Source: Staphylotrichum longicolle
Lineage: Eukaryota > Ascomycota > Sordariomycetes > Sordariales > Chaetomiaceae
Length of the DNA: 64,000 bases
NCBI GenBank assembly: GCA_019096155.1
Contig: JAHCVI010000002.1
Location: 992,001-1,056,000, forward strand
Direction: 5' to 3'
The translations under genes and the position numbers were made by a program. The stretch's first letter is position 1; each line of letters starts with the position of its first letter. Below the pieces are notes generated by a model, which did not search any database, was not told where the DNA came from, and worked only from the letters and a program-made list of their open reading frames with translations. Below are positions 1 through 12,525 of this stretch, piece by piece.

Positions 1-3000
1 AGCTGCTGTGGGCGGCCTTGGCATCGTCGGACTTGAGAGGTTCTCTGTTCTTGTCTTTGTCTTTGTCGTCTACTGAGAGGTCAGCAACAGGTTCAGGAAG
101 GTCTCTCGACCTGGCTCTGCCCCTATCCTGCTCCTCCTCAGCAGCGGGCGCCGCTGAATCCTCGAGAGACAGGACGGGCACCTCCACCTCCTTCCCCTTG
201 CCCTTCCCATCAGAATGCATTTCGGTCGAACCAAGGTCGTCGGCTCCTGGACTGGCGAGTCTCGGGCTCCCCGGCGGACTGAGGACCTCGGCGGTGGCGT
301 AGATGACCACGGCGGCGGCCACCATCTCCTCGGCTTGCTTGATGGTGTTCCTCCGTTGACGGCGCAGGCTGCGCATCCGGCCTAGCTGCTGAGCCACAGG
401 ATCGTCGAGGTCAGGAAGAACAACAGCAGGCGTGGGGACGCGGAAGTCCAGAACGATTTCTTGTTCTCCGGCGGGTCCTGTTCCTTGGGTTGTCGGTCTT
501 GGGGCAACCAAAAGGCCATCGTCAGTCATCGTCCCCTCGGCACCAGTAACGGCAACAACAGCAGACCGCGCGGCAGATTCCTCACCATCCTCGGAAGAAG
601 CTTCCTTCTTTTCACTCTTCGCCGCTTCTTCTTGGGCTGGTGCGTCCTTCTCCACGACGTGGAAGGACTCGGAGAGCGGGACCGCCTTGTCCACAATGAC
701 CTGGGAAGTCTCCGATGCCAACGCCGGCTTGGCTTGGTCGGCCAGCTCACGCGATGACAGCGTCTCAGGTTCGGCGCCCTCTCCGGGAATCTCTCTGGTG
801 GAGACCGCCTCCGAGGCGTTGGGCCCATCAAGCTTGGCCGCGGCCTCCTCAAGGCGTGCAATCGCCGGTGGCACGTCGGGCTTGTCGGACAGGTTGTGCG
901 CAACCAGGGCAGCTGCAACTCCAACGACACCCACCACACCCGCCCCGATGGCAATCTCTTTGGCATGCGAGTCATCGGTTATGGTGACGTCTGTCTTGGT
1001 AGATGGTACTTCCTTGTCAATCACAGGAAGGGACAGCGAGGTGTCGGTGGGCAGCGTCAGAGTCGTCTCCGTGGGCAGCGGATAGGTCGTCGCGGTCTGC
1101 AGGGAGAGGCTCGTCTCCCTGGGGTCGTAGTCCGAGGCAGCCTGGTGGACTGTGCGGCCGAGAACGGGACTCTCTTCGCCAGTCTTGTCCGTAACGTCGA
1201 CATCAAGGGCACGGGAGCCTTGGGCGGTCGCATCCTCGGCAACGGATGGCACAGGAGTAGCAACATCCTCTGTCGCCCTAGGGGTGACTTCGGGCTCGGG
1301 CTCCGTTGCGGCGGGCTCCGTTGCAGTGGGGTCAGAGTCAAGCTGCGAGTTGGATTGGGCAGGAGCCTCAACCTCTGGTTCGATCTCGGCAGCAGGCGCA
1401 AGAGGCGCGGGCTTAGAATCATTTTGCTCCGCAGCGGGCGCTGGAATCTCTGCTCCTGTCTCCTGAACAACTTGCCTTGAGACTTCGTTCTGCGTTGCCT
1501 CTGACGAAGGGAGTTCAGGGGCAGCAGCCTCGGTGGCCGTCTGCTCCAACGCCTTCTCTGCAATGGGCTCTTCAGACGAAAGAGCAGGCTGGCCAGCAAT
1601 GGATTCTGTTGCTTCGGTTGGCTCGCCCTGAGCTGACAGTGCCGCAGCGCTTGCAAGGCCGCCAAGCGCAAGGCCGCCGAGCGCAAGGCCGCCGAGCGCA
1701 AGGCCGCCGAGCGCGAGGGGTGCGACCAGGGTCGAGGTGCCTGTGTCCACACCCTCACGGGCGGTTGTCTCCTCGGCCACAAGCTCCTCTTTAGTGGCCA
1801 GAACTGCCGACTCCTCAGCTTGGCTGCTGATCTGCTCGTTGGAAGCGGCGGTTTCTATCTCGGCAACCGGCCCTGTCTCGGAAACAGCGAGGTCCGGCTG
1901 CTCAGGCGTCTCTGTGGCGACCGGCGTCTGGTCAGCGTCTTGTGATCTGGCGACCAAGACCCCGTCGGCAGCCTGCTCCTCGGTTGGCTTCTCGACGGAG
2001 GAGCGATTGTTGACCGCAGGCTCCACCGCGGCGTGTTCGACCACGACAGGCTCATCAGCCAGGTGCGTGCTCTCCCTGCTGAGCATGACGAGAGAGTCAT
2101 CAATGGCAGGATCAACGGCAGAGCTGTCTTCTTGGCCTTGCAGCTGCTCGGGAGCAGAAGCCTGTTCGAGGGATGCAGTGGATTGGTCAACGAGCACCGG
2201 ATCCTCGACTAGCTGGGAGCTCTCGGCGCTCAGAATGACGATAGAATCATCCGCCGTGGCATTGACTGGGAGCGCTTCTGAACGAGGAGTGGGCTGTTGG
2301 TGTTCGGCAACCTCCTGAAGCGACGCAGTGGGCTGCTCCACAACGATGGGTTCTTCAGCAAGCGCGGCCTCGACTGGTTCGGCGTCCTTGGGGGCTGAGG
2401 CAGCTTCGACCAAGACGAACTCCTCCGAGGCTGTCTCAGCGACGGGCTTCTCAGTATCGAGCGATGGCGGTTCACTAGATGCCTGGGTTGTGGCCTCCGG
2501 CTCCGGCTCTGGCTCGCTGGTCTGGGCCTGAGACTCCTGGACAATTGGGTCGGCAGGCTCAGCCTCAGCAGGCACTTCGCTGATTGTCTCATGAGCAACT
2601 GGCTCGGAGTTGTCGCTGGCCTGTTCTGTGACGGGAGGTTCCTCGATGGTGCGAGCTTGATCAGAGGTGGAGGGCTCCTCGACCTCAGCGGCCGTCTCAG
2701 CGTTGACAGGTTCATCAACCTTAGCAGCCTCAACTTCGATAGGTTCCTCGGAGTCGAGAGGCTCCTCCCCGCCAGCAGGCTCGGAGTTGACAGTCTTCTC
2801 AACCTCGGCCTTAGTTTGGACAGGCTCTTCGGCTCCGTCAGCCTCCTGGGCGTCAGTGATCTCGGCATGCCTTTCAGTGACAGCAGCCTCCACCACTTTG
2901 GCAATCTCCTCCTCTTTGGGAGCATCTTGGGCTTCGACAACCGCCTCGGTCCCGAGAGCTTCCTCCAGTTTGGCAGGCTCCTTGGATTGGAGAGATTCTT

Positions 3001-6000
3001 CAGTCTTGAAGGGCTCCGCAGCTTCCGCGCTCTCGTCAACCTTCGCAGGGGCAACAGTCTCTGGCTCGCCGATGGCTTCTTGGACTGGCTCCTCAACCGG
3101 GATTGGCTGTGCAATAGTGACTGGCTCTTCAACCGCAGCAAATTCAACCACGGCAGGCTCATTCACAGCAGGCGTGTCGGCGGTGATAGCTTGCTCAGTG
3201 CTGACTGGCTCCTCGGGCTTGACCAGCTCAACGGTCTCGGCGGTTGCTTCAGCCTTGGGCAGTTCCACGACTTCGCGAGCCTCTCCAGCCTGCGCCTCAT
3301 CGACCGTGACGGTCTCTTGGATCGGGACAGGCTCGTCCACTTCAGCAGACCGCCCAAGGTCAACGACCTCCTCCTTGCTAACCTGCTCCTCAGCGGCGAC
3401 CGGTTCCTCCACAGCAACAGGCTGCTCCACTTCGAGAGGTTCTTTGGCCGTAGAAAGTTCTTCAGCAGGAAGACGCTCGTCGGTGCTAATCGGCTCCTCA
3501 TCGGCGACCGACTTCTCAGCAGCAACCAACTCGTCAGTGGCAACAGCTTCTTCAACCACGAGAGGGGCCTCAGCCGCAGCAGCATCATCAGCGGCGGTGG
3601 ACTGCTCAGCAGCCGGCTCATCAACCTTGGCAGCCGCTTCGGTCTCGGGAGTCTCCTCAGGGACTTCAACTTCGACAGTGTCTTGGGTTGCAGCGGGCTG
3701 TTCAGGTTCAACGGCCTCCTCGCTGGTGACTGGTTCGACGTTGGTGCCAAACTGTTCAATTTTGACCGATTCCTCAACCGCGGCAGGTTCGTCAGTAGCA
3801 GCGGGTTCATCTGCCTGGAGAGACCTCTCGGTTTCAATGGGTTCCTCGACGGAAGCGACGACCCCAGGAGTCTCAACAGCGGCAGCAGTCTCAGTCGCAG
3901 GAGCGGGCTCAGCCACAGTCTTAGGGGTGACTTCGGCAGCGGGCGCATCAGTGATTTCTGTGGCGGCAGCGACGGCCTCGGCAGACTCAATGCCAGCAGT
4001 TTGAAGCTCAGGCTCGTCCTCAGGTTTGTGCTCCTCGGTTTGGACAGGCTCAGGAACAGGAGCGTCTTCAGCTGCAGCGGCAGATTGGTCGACGGCTTGG
4101 ACTTCATCGGAGGCGGACTGCGCGGCGGGCTCTGCGATAGATTGAGCGATGGACTCAGAAACGGGCTCAGGGACTTGCTCAGCAACCGTCTCACGCTCAG
4201 CAACTGACTTGGCAACTGGCTCAGCAACCGTCTCAGGCTCAGCAACCGTCTCAGGCTCAGCAACTGGCTCGACTGAGGGTTCGACGACCGAATCAGACTC
4301 AACGACGAGGTCAGTGGTGGGCTGCTCGGCGGCCGGTTCATCAGCGGCCTCCTCGACGTCGGCAAGTTTGACGGACTGAGTCGACGGCTCCTCAGCGATC
4401 CCCTCGGCGCCAGCTTGAGAAACATCTTGGGGAGCTGCCTCATGTTCCTCCACATCGGCCACCGGGTTTTCAGTGATGGAGGGAGACGCTTCCTCAGCCG
4501 GCGGAGCAGGAGTTTCGGCGGTAGAGGAAACATCGGGAGCTGATTCCTCAACCTCCTCAGCGGTGATCGGCTCGGTGACTTCAGGCGACGGTTCGACAAC
4601 CTCTTTCGTGGCAGCGCCTTGGGTCTCAAGAACCTGAGCCGGCTCCTCGGTAGTGGAAGCGAGCACATTGGATGCCTCGACAGCCGGAGGAAGCTCTTTG
4701 TCTTGTGCCTCGGCAACCGTCTCCTCCTGAAGCTCAGGTGCACTCACAGCTTCAGTAGCAGTGCTGGTTGCAGTGGGTTCCTCGGCGGCATCGGATTCGG
4801 AAGGAATCTCTGGCGCGACTTCCTTAGACTCAGATGCATGGATCGGCTCCTCGGTTGTAACGTTGGTGGCGGTGGGCTCTTCAGCGGCGGGAGGAAGCTC
4901 GGTGTCTTCTAGCGCAGGGGCAGCCTCGCGCACAACCTCCTGGACGTCGGACGCCTGGGCCGACTCCTCAGGCGCCTGGGCCGACTCCTCAGACGCAACG
5001 ATGGTTTCCTCGGGAGTCGGAACAGTTTCAGCTTGCTGTGTTTCAGGAGTAGGCTCCTCTTGAGTCTCGGAAGCCTGTGTTGGCTCCTCAGCGGTGGCAC
5101 CGAGTGCGGAGGGCTCGTCGAGAGCTGCAGAAATCTCGGCAGGAATTGCCTCGTCTTTGGATTCAGAGACAGTTTCCTGGGCCGTAGGCTCGGACGTCTG
5201 GGCTGGCTCCTCGCTGGTAGAAATGGCTTCAGCGGGCTCTTCACACGGAGCAGCCTCGTCCTCAAGCTGAGGTGTCTCAACAACGGTCTGGGCAGCGACG
5301 TCCTCAGCGGGCTCAGTCTCAGCCGCCGGCTCAGCAACTTGCTCAACGACTGGCTCGGCGACTGCTTCGGCAACTGGCTCGGCGACTGGCTCAAGAGTTC
5401 GCTCAGCAGCAACAACTTCAGCAGCTGTCTCGAGAGCGGGCTCGGCCGTAAGCTCAGGAGTAGGCTCAGACTCCGTAATCGTCTCAGTCTCCGCAGCCGG
5501 CTCGGCAACTGGCTCAGCAACTGGCTCGACAACCGGCTCAGCAGCTTCAACAGCTGGCTCAGCAGCTGACTCGACAATTGTCTCGGTAAGGGGCTCGACA
5601 GCGATCTCAGCAACTGACTCGGCGACGGGTTCAGCAACGGGCTCGGCAGCAGGTTCAGCAACGGGCTCCGTGACCGCCTCAGAAGAGTGCTCGATAGCGG
5701 GCTCAGCCTGAGCAACCGGCTCATCTTTGCCTTCAGTCTGCTCGTCGACAGGGGCCTCCAGGACAGGTGCGGTTGCGGGCTCGGCGGTGGCATCCTCAGC
5801 AGCTGGCTCGGATTCGGCAACAGCCGACCCGTCCTTGGGCTCACTCCTCTCACTGCTGGGGACCCATAGGGTAGGAGCAGTCTCAGTCTCCGGAGCAGCA
5901 GTTGGCTCCTCTGCGGCCTGGGCGGGCTCAGTGCTCGGAGCCCACAAGCCTGTGGTGGGTGCAGGTTCAAGCGTGACGGCGACCTCGTCCTCGGCCGTGA

Positions 6001-9000
6001 CGCTCTCAGTCGAGCTTGGTTGCGGTTGGGTCTCAACTGCAACAGTCGCTGGGCTGGTCTCTTCCGGAGTGTCAACCTCCTGCTGGGGGGTTGGCTCCTC
6101 AGGAGTTGCGGTCGATGGTGCATCCACAGACTCGGTTTTGACTTCCTCAGCGGGAGTTCGTTTGTCTTGCTGGGGCGAGTCCTCCAGGGGAGCAGCGTCT
6201 GGCTCGGCCATCTTGACAGCCGCCGCCTCTTCGACCTTCTCAGGTGTTGCTTCCGGTACTGTAGCCTCGGGAACCGGGGCTTCGTGAGCCGGCTCTGCGT
6301 TGACCTCGGCATCGAGTGATGCTGGCTCCTGGCTCTCGGTCTGGCCGTCTTGGACTGCCTCTGCTTCTTTCTCTTCAACCGGAGGTGTCTCTTTGACTTC
6401 GTCCTCCGTTTCATCAACAACCACCGGCTCTGCAGCAACCACCAGGTCAGGGGTGGCATTGACCGGGGCATGCTGCTCGGCTTCAGGCAGCTTGTTGGCT
6501 TCTTCAGCGACAGGTTGTTCAGCTGAGGAGAGCTCAGGCTCGGCCTGTTCCTCAACAGCCTCGGTGGTGCTCGCAGCAGCATCCTCCGCAGCAACAACGG
6601 GAGCTGCCTCCTCGGTCTTGATGGTCTCAGTGACAGCAGTGTCGACCGGAGAAGCTTCTGCCGAGTCGTCACCAGCGGTCGAGGCTGCTGTCTCCTCAAC
6701 AGTGATTGTCTCGAGAGCGGCAGTCGTTTCGGTGGGCTGCTCCTGCTCTGCCTCATGCGTTGCAAGTGGCGCTTCCGGCTCTGGTACAGGCTTGATCTCG
6801 CTGGTCTCCTCAGCTGAAAGCTGCTCGGTTTCCTGCTTATCATCTTGCTCGGCGCCAACGGCTTCGTTCTCGGCCAGAGGCTCTGGCTCAACATCCTGGG
6901 CGGTCTCAGGAGCTGATTGCTCAGAGACCTTTTGATCTTCTCCAGTCTCTTGAGCGCCGGTGGTGGTTTCGGCTTGCACCGCTTCGGTCGTTGCGAGAAC
7001 CTGTTGCTCAGTGAGTACAACTGGGGCGACACCGCCGTCACCAAGGAATGTCAAACTTACAGCCTGCTCGCTGTCCGCGTTGTTTTCCGTAGTATCAACA
7101 TCCTGGGCCTTGTCCGCCTCAGGGCTCAGATCAGCCTGCTCCGCGCCCGCGTCGGAACAGACCTCCTTCGTCTCCGTGTCATTCTCATTATCTCCTGCCG
7201 CATTACCGGTATTAATGTCGTCGTGGGTATTAGGGGTATCATCGTTCAAAGCAGTTGCAGTCGTCAAACTCGTGTCCTGGGTATCGTGGGTATCCGGAAG
7301 TCGCAAGTCCAAGTCCGCCTCCGTGTCCATTGGTTGTGAAATGCATTCTGAAGCCTCCTGTCCTGCCGTTCCACTGCCACCGGGGGTATCAAGCAATACT
7401 GGGACCTCACCTGTAGCCTTCTTCTCGGCGGCCTTCTCTTCGCTGGGAATCGGCCCAACCGTGTCCTTGCTCTCGTCGTCCTCCGCCTTGGGCTCCTTGG
7501 GCTTGTCGTCCTCTTTCTGTTCCGCTGGCTTCTCTTCCTGAACCGGGGCAGGAGGAGCGGCTTCGGGAACCTCTCGTGGTTTGTCAGCGTCGTCCTTTGT
7601 CTCCTCAGAGACAGGCTCGGCGGCCTTGCTTGTGGGCTCTTCGGAGGCCGGAGATGCTTCCTCCACAGCGACGGCCTTGTCCGCTTCGGGTTCGGGCGCC
7701 TTCTCCGGCTGGGGCTCTTCCTTGGGTCCCTCAGCCTCGGCCTCCTCAGCAGGCTCAGCCTTGACCTCCTCCACAGGCTCAGCCTTGACCTCGGCAGCCT
7801 CAGAAGCCTCGGGTGCTTCAGCCGGTGCAGCCGTAGTCTCTTCAACCGGCTCAGCCTTAGCCTCTTCAACAGGCTCAGACTTGACCTCGGCAGCCTCAGA
7901 AGCCCCAGGAGCTTCAGCCTCGGGTGCTTCAGCAGGTGCAGCCGTGGTCTCTTCGACAGGTTCAGGCTTGACCTCTTCAGCGGGCTTCGCTTCTTCAGTA
8001 GGTTCAACCTTGGCCTCTTCAGCAAGCTTGGCCTCCTCAGCCGACTCAGGCTTAGATTCCTCTGCAGGCGTGGGTTCTTCCGCGGCAACCGCCTCGGGCT
8101 CCTCGGTAGGCTTGGCAGGAGCCTCCTCGGCGGTCTCTACCTTTGTCTCCTCAGCAGGCTCAGCCTTGGCCTCGCCGACGGGCTCAGCCTTGGCCTCCTC
8201 GACGGGCTCAGCCTTGGCTTCCTCGGCGGGCTCAACCTTAGCATCCTCGACGGGCTCTGCCTTGGCCTCCACGACGTCCGCTGTGGTCTCTTGGGCAGGT
8301 TCGGCGATGGGCTGCTGTTCGGCTTCAGGTTCGGCGTCGGTTTTAGCCACCTCAGGCTCTGGCTTGACCTCTTCGACAGCTTCAGCCTTGACTTCCTCAG
8401 CAGCTTCAGCCTTGACCTCCTCCAGCTCAGCCTTGGTCTCTTCAGCAGATTCGGCCTTGGCTTCCTCGGCAGGTTCGGCTGCAGTTTCCTGAGGGACTTC
8501 GACCTTGGGCTCTTCGGCAGCTTCAGTCTTGGCCTCCTCAGCTGCCTCGACCTTGGGTTCCTCAGCCGCTTCAGCCGCGGTCTCGGGTTCGGCCTTGGGG
8601 TCTTTGGTGGTCTCGGCGACGGTCTCGGAAGACTCAACCTTGGCTTCATCTGCGGACTCAGCCTTTGTCTCCTCCGCTGATTCCGTCTTCGCCTCCTCCG
8701 TAGACTCTGTCTTGGGCTCGTCAACCGGCTCAGCCTTCGCCTCGGTCTCAACCTCGGGTTCGGCTTCCTTTGTAGGTTCGGCCTCGGCCGTAGCAGTGTC
8801 AACCTTGGCCTCCTCTACAGGCTCCACGGCGACCTCAGACTTAGCCTCTTCGGCGGACTCGGCCTGCACCTCTCCAGTAGCTTCCGGTGTGATTTCCTCG
8901 GAAGCTTCGGGGTTTGCATTTACGGTCGGCTCAGCAGCAGGCTCAGCAGCAGGTTCAACAGCGGGTTCGGCGTCAGGCTCAGCGGCCAGCTCAGCGGCAG

Positions 9001-12000
9001 GCTCAGTGGCAGGCTCAGCAGCAGGCTCGGCAACAGGCTCAGTGGCAGGCTCGGCAGCAGGCTCAGCGGCAGGCTCGGTGGGTTCAGCCTTCGCCTCTTC
9101 AACGACAGCCTCCGCCTTTGTCTCCTCAGGTTTGGGTGCCGGCTCCTCTGCAGCAGCGGTAACCTCCTCTGCAGGGGCAGCGGCAGCGGCAGCTTCTTCC
9201 TCCTGAGCAGCCGCTGGTGCGGGAGCCTCGGCCGGCTCCTCAGTCTTTGCCTCTTGAGCCTCAGCGGCCGGCTCTTCGGTCGCAGCTTCGGTGCTGTCAA
9301 CCTCAGTCTTCTGAACCTCCTCTGCCGGCTTCTCGTCCGCGGCGGGCGGCTCTTCAGGCTTGGTAACCGCTTCTTCGGCAGGCGCGGGCACGGCCTCAGT
9401 CTCAGCCTCAGCCTCAACCTCGGGCTTGGGAGTTTCTTGTTCGTCCGCTTGGGGAGGGCTAGCCTCGGCTGGCTTCTCGGCCTCGTCGCTTTCGGGCTTG
9501 GTCTCGGCGGTGACCTGGAATCGATGGTGTCAGCAAGTGAAATTTGGTAAACAGGGTGGAGTAGATGGGACTAACCTCAGCATCGCTGGCCTGTTCAGCG
9601 GACTCAGTCACGGTGGGCTTCTCCTCGTCGGCCTTCTCCTCAACCGGCTCATCAGCCTTGACATCGGCCTTCTCCTCTGCCGGCTCATCAGCCTTGACCT
9701 CGACCTTCTCAGCCTCCGCCGTCTCCGGCTGAGCAGCAGTCTCAGCAGCGGCAGGCTCGGAAGCCTCGACAACAGCAGGAGCTTCGGGCTCGCTCTTGCT
9801 GGGCTCCTCGACGGCCTCGGGCTCTGTCACAGGAGCGGCAGCCTCTGAGACTGGGGCCTCGGTTTTGTCGGCAGAAGCGTCCTCGACGGTCTTGTCCTCG
9901 GCCGCCGGCTCAGAAGCGGTTTCGGTCTTGAGCTCGGGGACGGGATCGGCGGCCTCTGTCTCGGCTGCCGCCGCCTCTTGGACGTCGTCCGGCTTGGAAG
10001 TCTCTTCTGGTTGAGCCGTAGCCTCTGTTTCAGCTGCGGCCGCCTCCGCTGGTGTTGGCTCAGGCTCGGCGGGTTGCTCGACCGCGGCAGGAATGGCGGC
10101 CTCAGCGGGGGTATCCTTTGCAGCCTCCTCGGGCGTAGCAATGGGTTCCTCGACGGTAGCTGTAGCCTCCTCCTTGGAATCCTCAGCGGCCTCGGGCTGA
10201 GTAGCGGCTTCTTCCTTGGCGTCCGGAGCTGGGGCGGGCTCCTCCTCCTTTGAGGGTTCGGTGGCTGGCTCAGCTGCCGGTGTGTCCTTGGCCTCGACTT
10301 CAGCTTCAGCGGCCGGTGTACCCGCAACCTCAGGCGCAGGCTCTTCCTTGGCTGCAGCAGCGGTAACCTCCTCTGCAGGCTCAGCCGCAGCCGCAGGCTC
10401 TTCTGTTGTCTGAGCGGCTGGTTCTTCTGTGACCTCAGGTGCAGCCTCTCCCTTGACCTCAGGGGTAGGTTCAGGAGCGGAAGCCTCTGTAGCCTCAGGC
10501 GCCGGCTCTTCCTTGGCCTCGGGAGTGGGTTCAGGAGCAGGTTCCTCCTTGGTCTCAGGAGCAGCCGCTTCCTTGACCTCAGGAGTGGACTCGGGAGCAG
10601 GCTTTTCCTTGGCCTCAGCCGTAGGCTCAGGGGTAGGCTCCTCTTCCTTCGCCTCGACAGCAGCCTCCTCCTTAACCTCAGCGGCAGCCTCCTCCTTGGC
10701 CTCTGCAACGGGTTCCGCCTGCGGCTCAGCAGCCTTGTCGCTCTCTTCAGGCTTCGCCTCGTCAGCGGGTGCCGGCGCAGGTGCGCTCTCCGCCTCGACA
10801 ACCGCAGGCGTCTCCTCAACAGCCGGTTCCGGCGCAGCAGCAGCAGCAGGCTCCTCCACCTTGTCAGCCTCCTCAGTCTTGGCCACTTCAGGCTTTGCAG
10901 CTGGAGCCTCCTGGGCTTGCTCTTGTGTCTTTTCAGCCTCGACCTCTGGCTCGGGAGTAGGCTCCGCGGCCTCCAGGGGCTTTTGAGCCTCTTCTGGCTC
11001 GGCAGCGGCCGGTGCCGGGGCGTCTTCAGTTTCGGCACTGGCGGGCGCAGAAGTCTCAACAACCTCTGCCTCTGCAACCGACTCTTCCTTTGCAGCGGGA
11101 GCCTCCGTCTCTACCTCTGCGACTGGCTCTGCCTGCGTCTCCGCCGGCGCAGGTTCCTCAACAGTCGAGGCTGCAGCAGCTTCCTCGGCCTTGGCCTCTG
11201 CTTCGGGAGCGGCGGGCTCGACGGGGGTAGACGCGGGCTCCGGGGCCGGCGCAGTTTCCTCGGCCTTGGTGTCTGCCTCGGCAGCGGCGGGCTCAGCCGG
11301 CGTAGGCTCGGGTTGAGGGGCGGAAGCATCTTCCTCGACCTTGGTCTCTGCTTCTTGAGCGGGGGCGGGCTCAGCCGGGGTAGGTTCCGTCGCAGTGGCG
11401 GCTTCTGTAGTCTCCTCCTTCTCGACCGGTGTTGTCTCAGCAGCGGGGGCAGCCTCGCCCTCAACCTTGGGCTCCAATTCGGGCTCTGTGGCGGCCTCGG
11501 CGGGATCGACGGCAGCGGCAGGCTCAGTGACCTCCTCAGCCTTGGGCTCATCTGCCGCAGTGGGTGTCTCAGCAGCAGGCGCCTCGGCAGCGGGCGTCTC
11601 AGCAGCGGGTGGGCTCGTCTCGGCGGGTTCGCTGGGTTGAGGCTCGCCGGCCTCGTCCTTCTTTGGCTCATCCTCAACGCTGCGGGCCGCGGGTTCCGGC
11701 TCGCTGGCCTTCTCCTCGACCGGCTTGGTCTCCTCGGCCGCCGGAGGCGCAGGGGCAGGCTCGTCGGCGGCAGCGGCCTTGGTGGGCGACTTTGGTGTCT
11801 TGGCGTCCTCCTTGTCCTTGTCCTTGCCCTTCTTGTTCTTCTTCTTCTTCTTGTTCTTGCCGCCAGGCGATGTGACCTCCTCGGGCTCCTCCTTGGCCTC
11901 CGGTACAGGCTCGGGTGCCGGTGGTGGTGCGGGCGCAGGCTCGGCAGCCTTCTCCTTCTCTGCCTTGGCAGCGGCCTTTTTGTTCTTCTTCTTCTTGTTC

Positions 12001-12391
12001 TTCTTTGCCGCAGCCGTCAGGGCGGGCGCGGCTTCCTCTACCGGCGTCTCCACATCCTCCGTGACCGCGGCGGCGGCGGCGTCTACACATTGATAGGTCT
12101 TGGTCAGCGAAACATGGCCCCATGTTCTCACTCGAAACTTGTCTCCTTTCACAAAATACAACAACAAAACACAACAGAACCGAATGGAAAACAGAACTCA
12201 CCGTCGCCCTCTACGCCATTTGCCTCCTCTTCCTCCGAATCAGGCGGCGGCTGGAAATATTTCACCTCCCCATACTGGGCGACCTGCACCTGATTAAAAT
12301 CGGCAAACTCGACGTGGTTGTACTGGGCCTGTGACCAATGCAGGTCCGCCCGCGTGGGACAGAACTCGACATCGTCGCCTGGGATGCTCAT
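1..12391 (-). CDS. Giant Ala/Glu/Pro-rich acidic low-complexity protein, C-terminus beyond the window
   Basis: The model has three exons: 12391-12202, 12082-9576 and 9514-1, continuing past the edge. Both introns (119 and 61 bp) have GT..AG ends and phases that match, and the second has a good GCTGAC branch site. The window holds about 4,070 residues. Residues 1-63 are ordinary-looking sequence (MSIPGDDVEF...). They are followed by lysine-rich blocks such as KKNKKKKNKK near residues 85 and 140. About 3,300 residues of EEPA/AEPV/ETAAE-type sequence come next, with almost no Cys, Trp or aromatic residues. Near residue 3,490 is a hydrophobic stretch built from four LALGG units, and near 3,750 is a second one (AIGAGVVGVVGVAAALV). 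The final part is more ordinary, with basic RSLRRQRR-like sequence. I read the minus-strand frame as open in every line checked. The style recalls fungal proteins annotated as involucrin-repeat proteins, but I cannot confirm homology. A disordered scaffold or membrane-tethered protein is a guess. Confidence 0.82.
1653..1712 (-). repeat. Four tandem 15-bp units inside the giant gene (LALGG repeats)
   Basis: Four consecutive 15-bp units (gcaaggccgccgagc on the plus strand, the first with one mismatch) encode LALGG four times on the minus strand. The result is a hydrophobic run of roughly 30 residues inside an otherwise acidic protein. The near-perfect unit identity suggests recent expansion. 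Confidence 0.9.
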
Positions 12392-12471
12392 ACTTGCTCG
12401 ACCTCGGCCTTGTCCGAGGGGAGGATCTCGACCACGGTGAGGACCTGGGGGGTATTCTTATTATCCTCCAT
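12388..12471 (-). promoter_or_regulatory. Upstream 27-codon reading frame ending at the giant gene's start (ATGA overlap)
   Basis: An ATG at 12471 opens 27 codons (MEDNKNTPQVLTVVEILPSD..., third positions mostly G or C). Its TGA stop overlaps the ATG at 12391 as ATGA. It could be a regulatory upstream ORF. It could also be the true first exon: CAA|GTATGA at 12393 is a plausible donor, and TCACAG ending at 12329 is a phase-0 acceptor leading into the same downstream frame. That would be a 65 bp intron and would replace the first 21 residues. The candidate intron has no clear branch site, so I kept the ATG at 12391 as the main start. Confidence 0.5.
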
Positions 12472-12496
12472 GCAGAGCTGGCCGGCCTGGGCGGGT

Positions 12497-12525
12497 GGGT
12501 GTGTATGCGTGTGCGTGTGCGTGCT
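12497..12525. repeat. GT/GC-rich microsatellite
   Basis: Alternating (GT)n interrupted by GC lies about 26 bp upstream of the short reading frame that precedes the giant gene. It is simple sequence in the presumed leader or promoter. Confidence 0.8.

Noticed and set aside
526..11677. Many long Ser/Leu/Pro/Arg-rich open frames on both strands
   Set aside because: They are out-of-frame or antisense shadows of the giant gene. Their composition is what GAG/GCC/CCT codons give when shifted, and only the AAEP-type frame joins both introns correctly.
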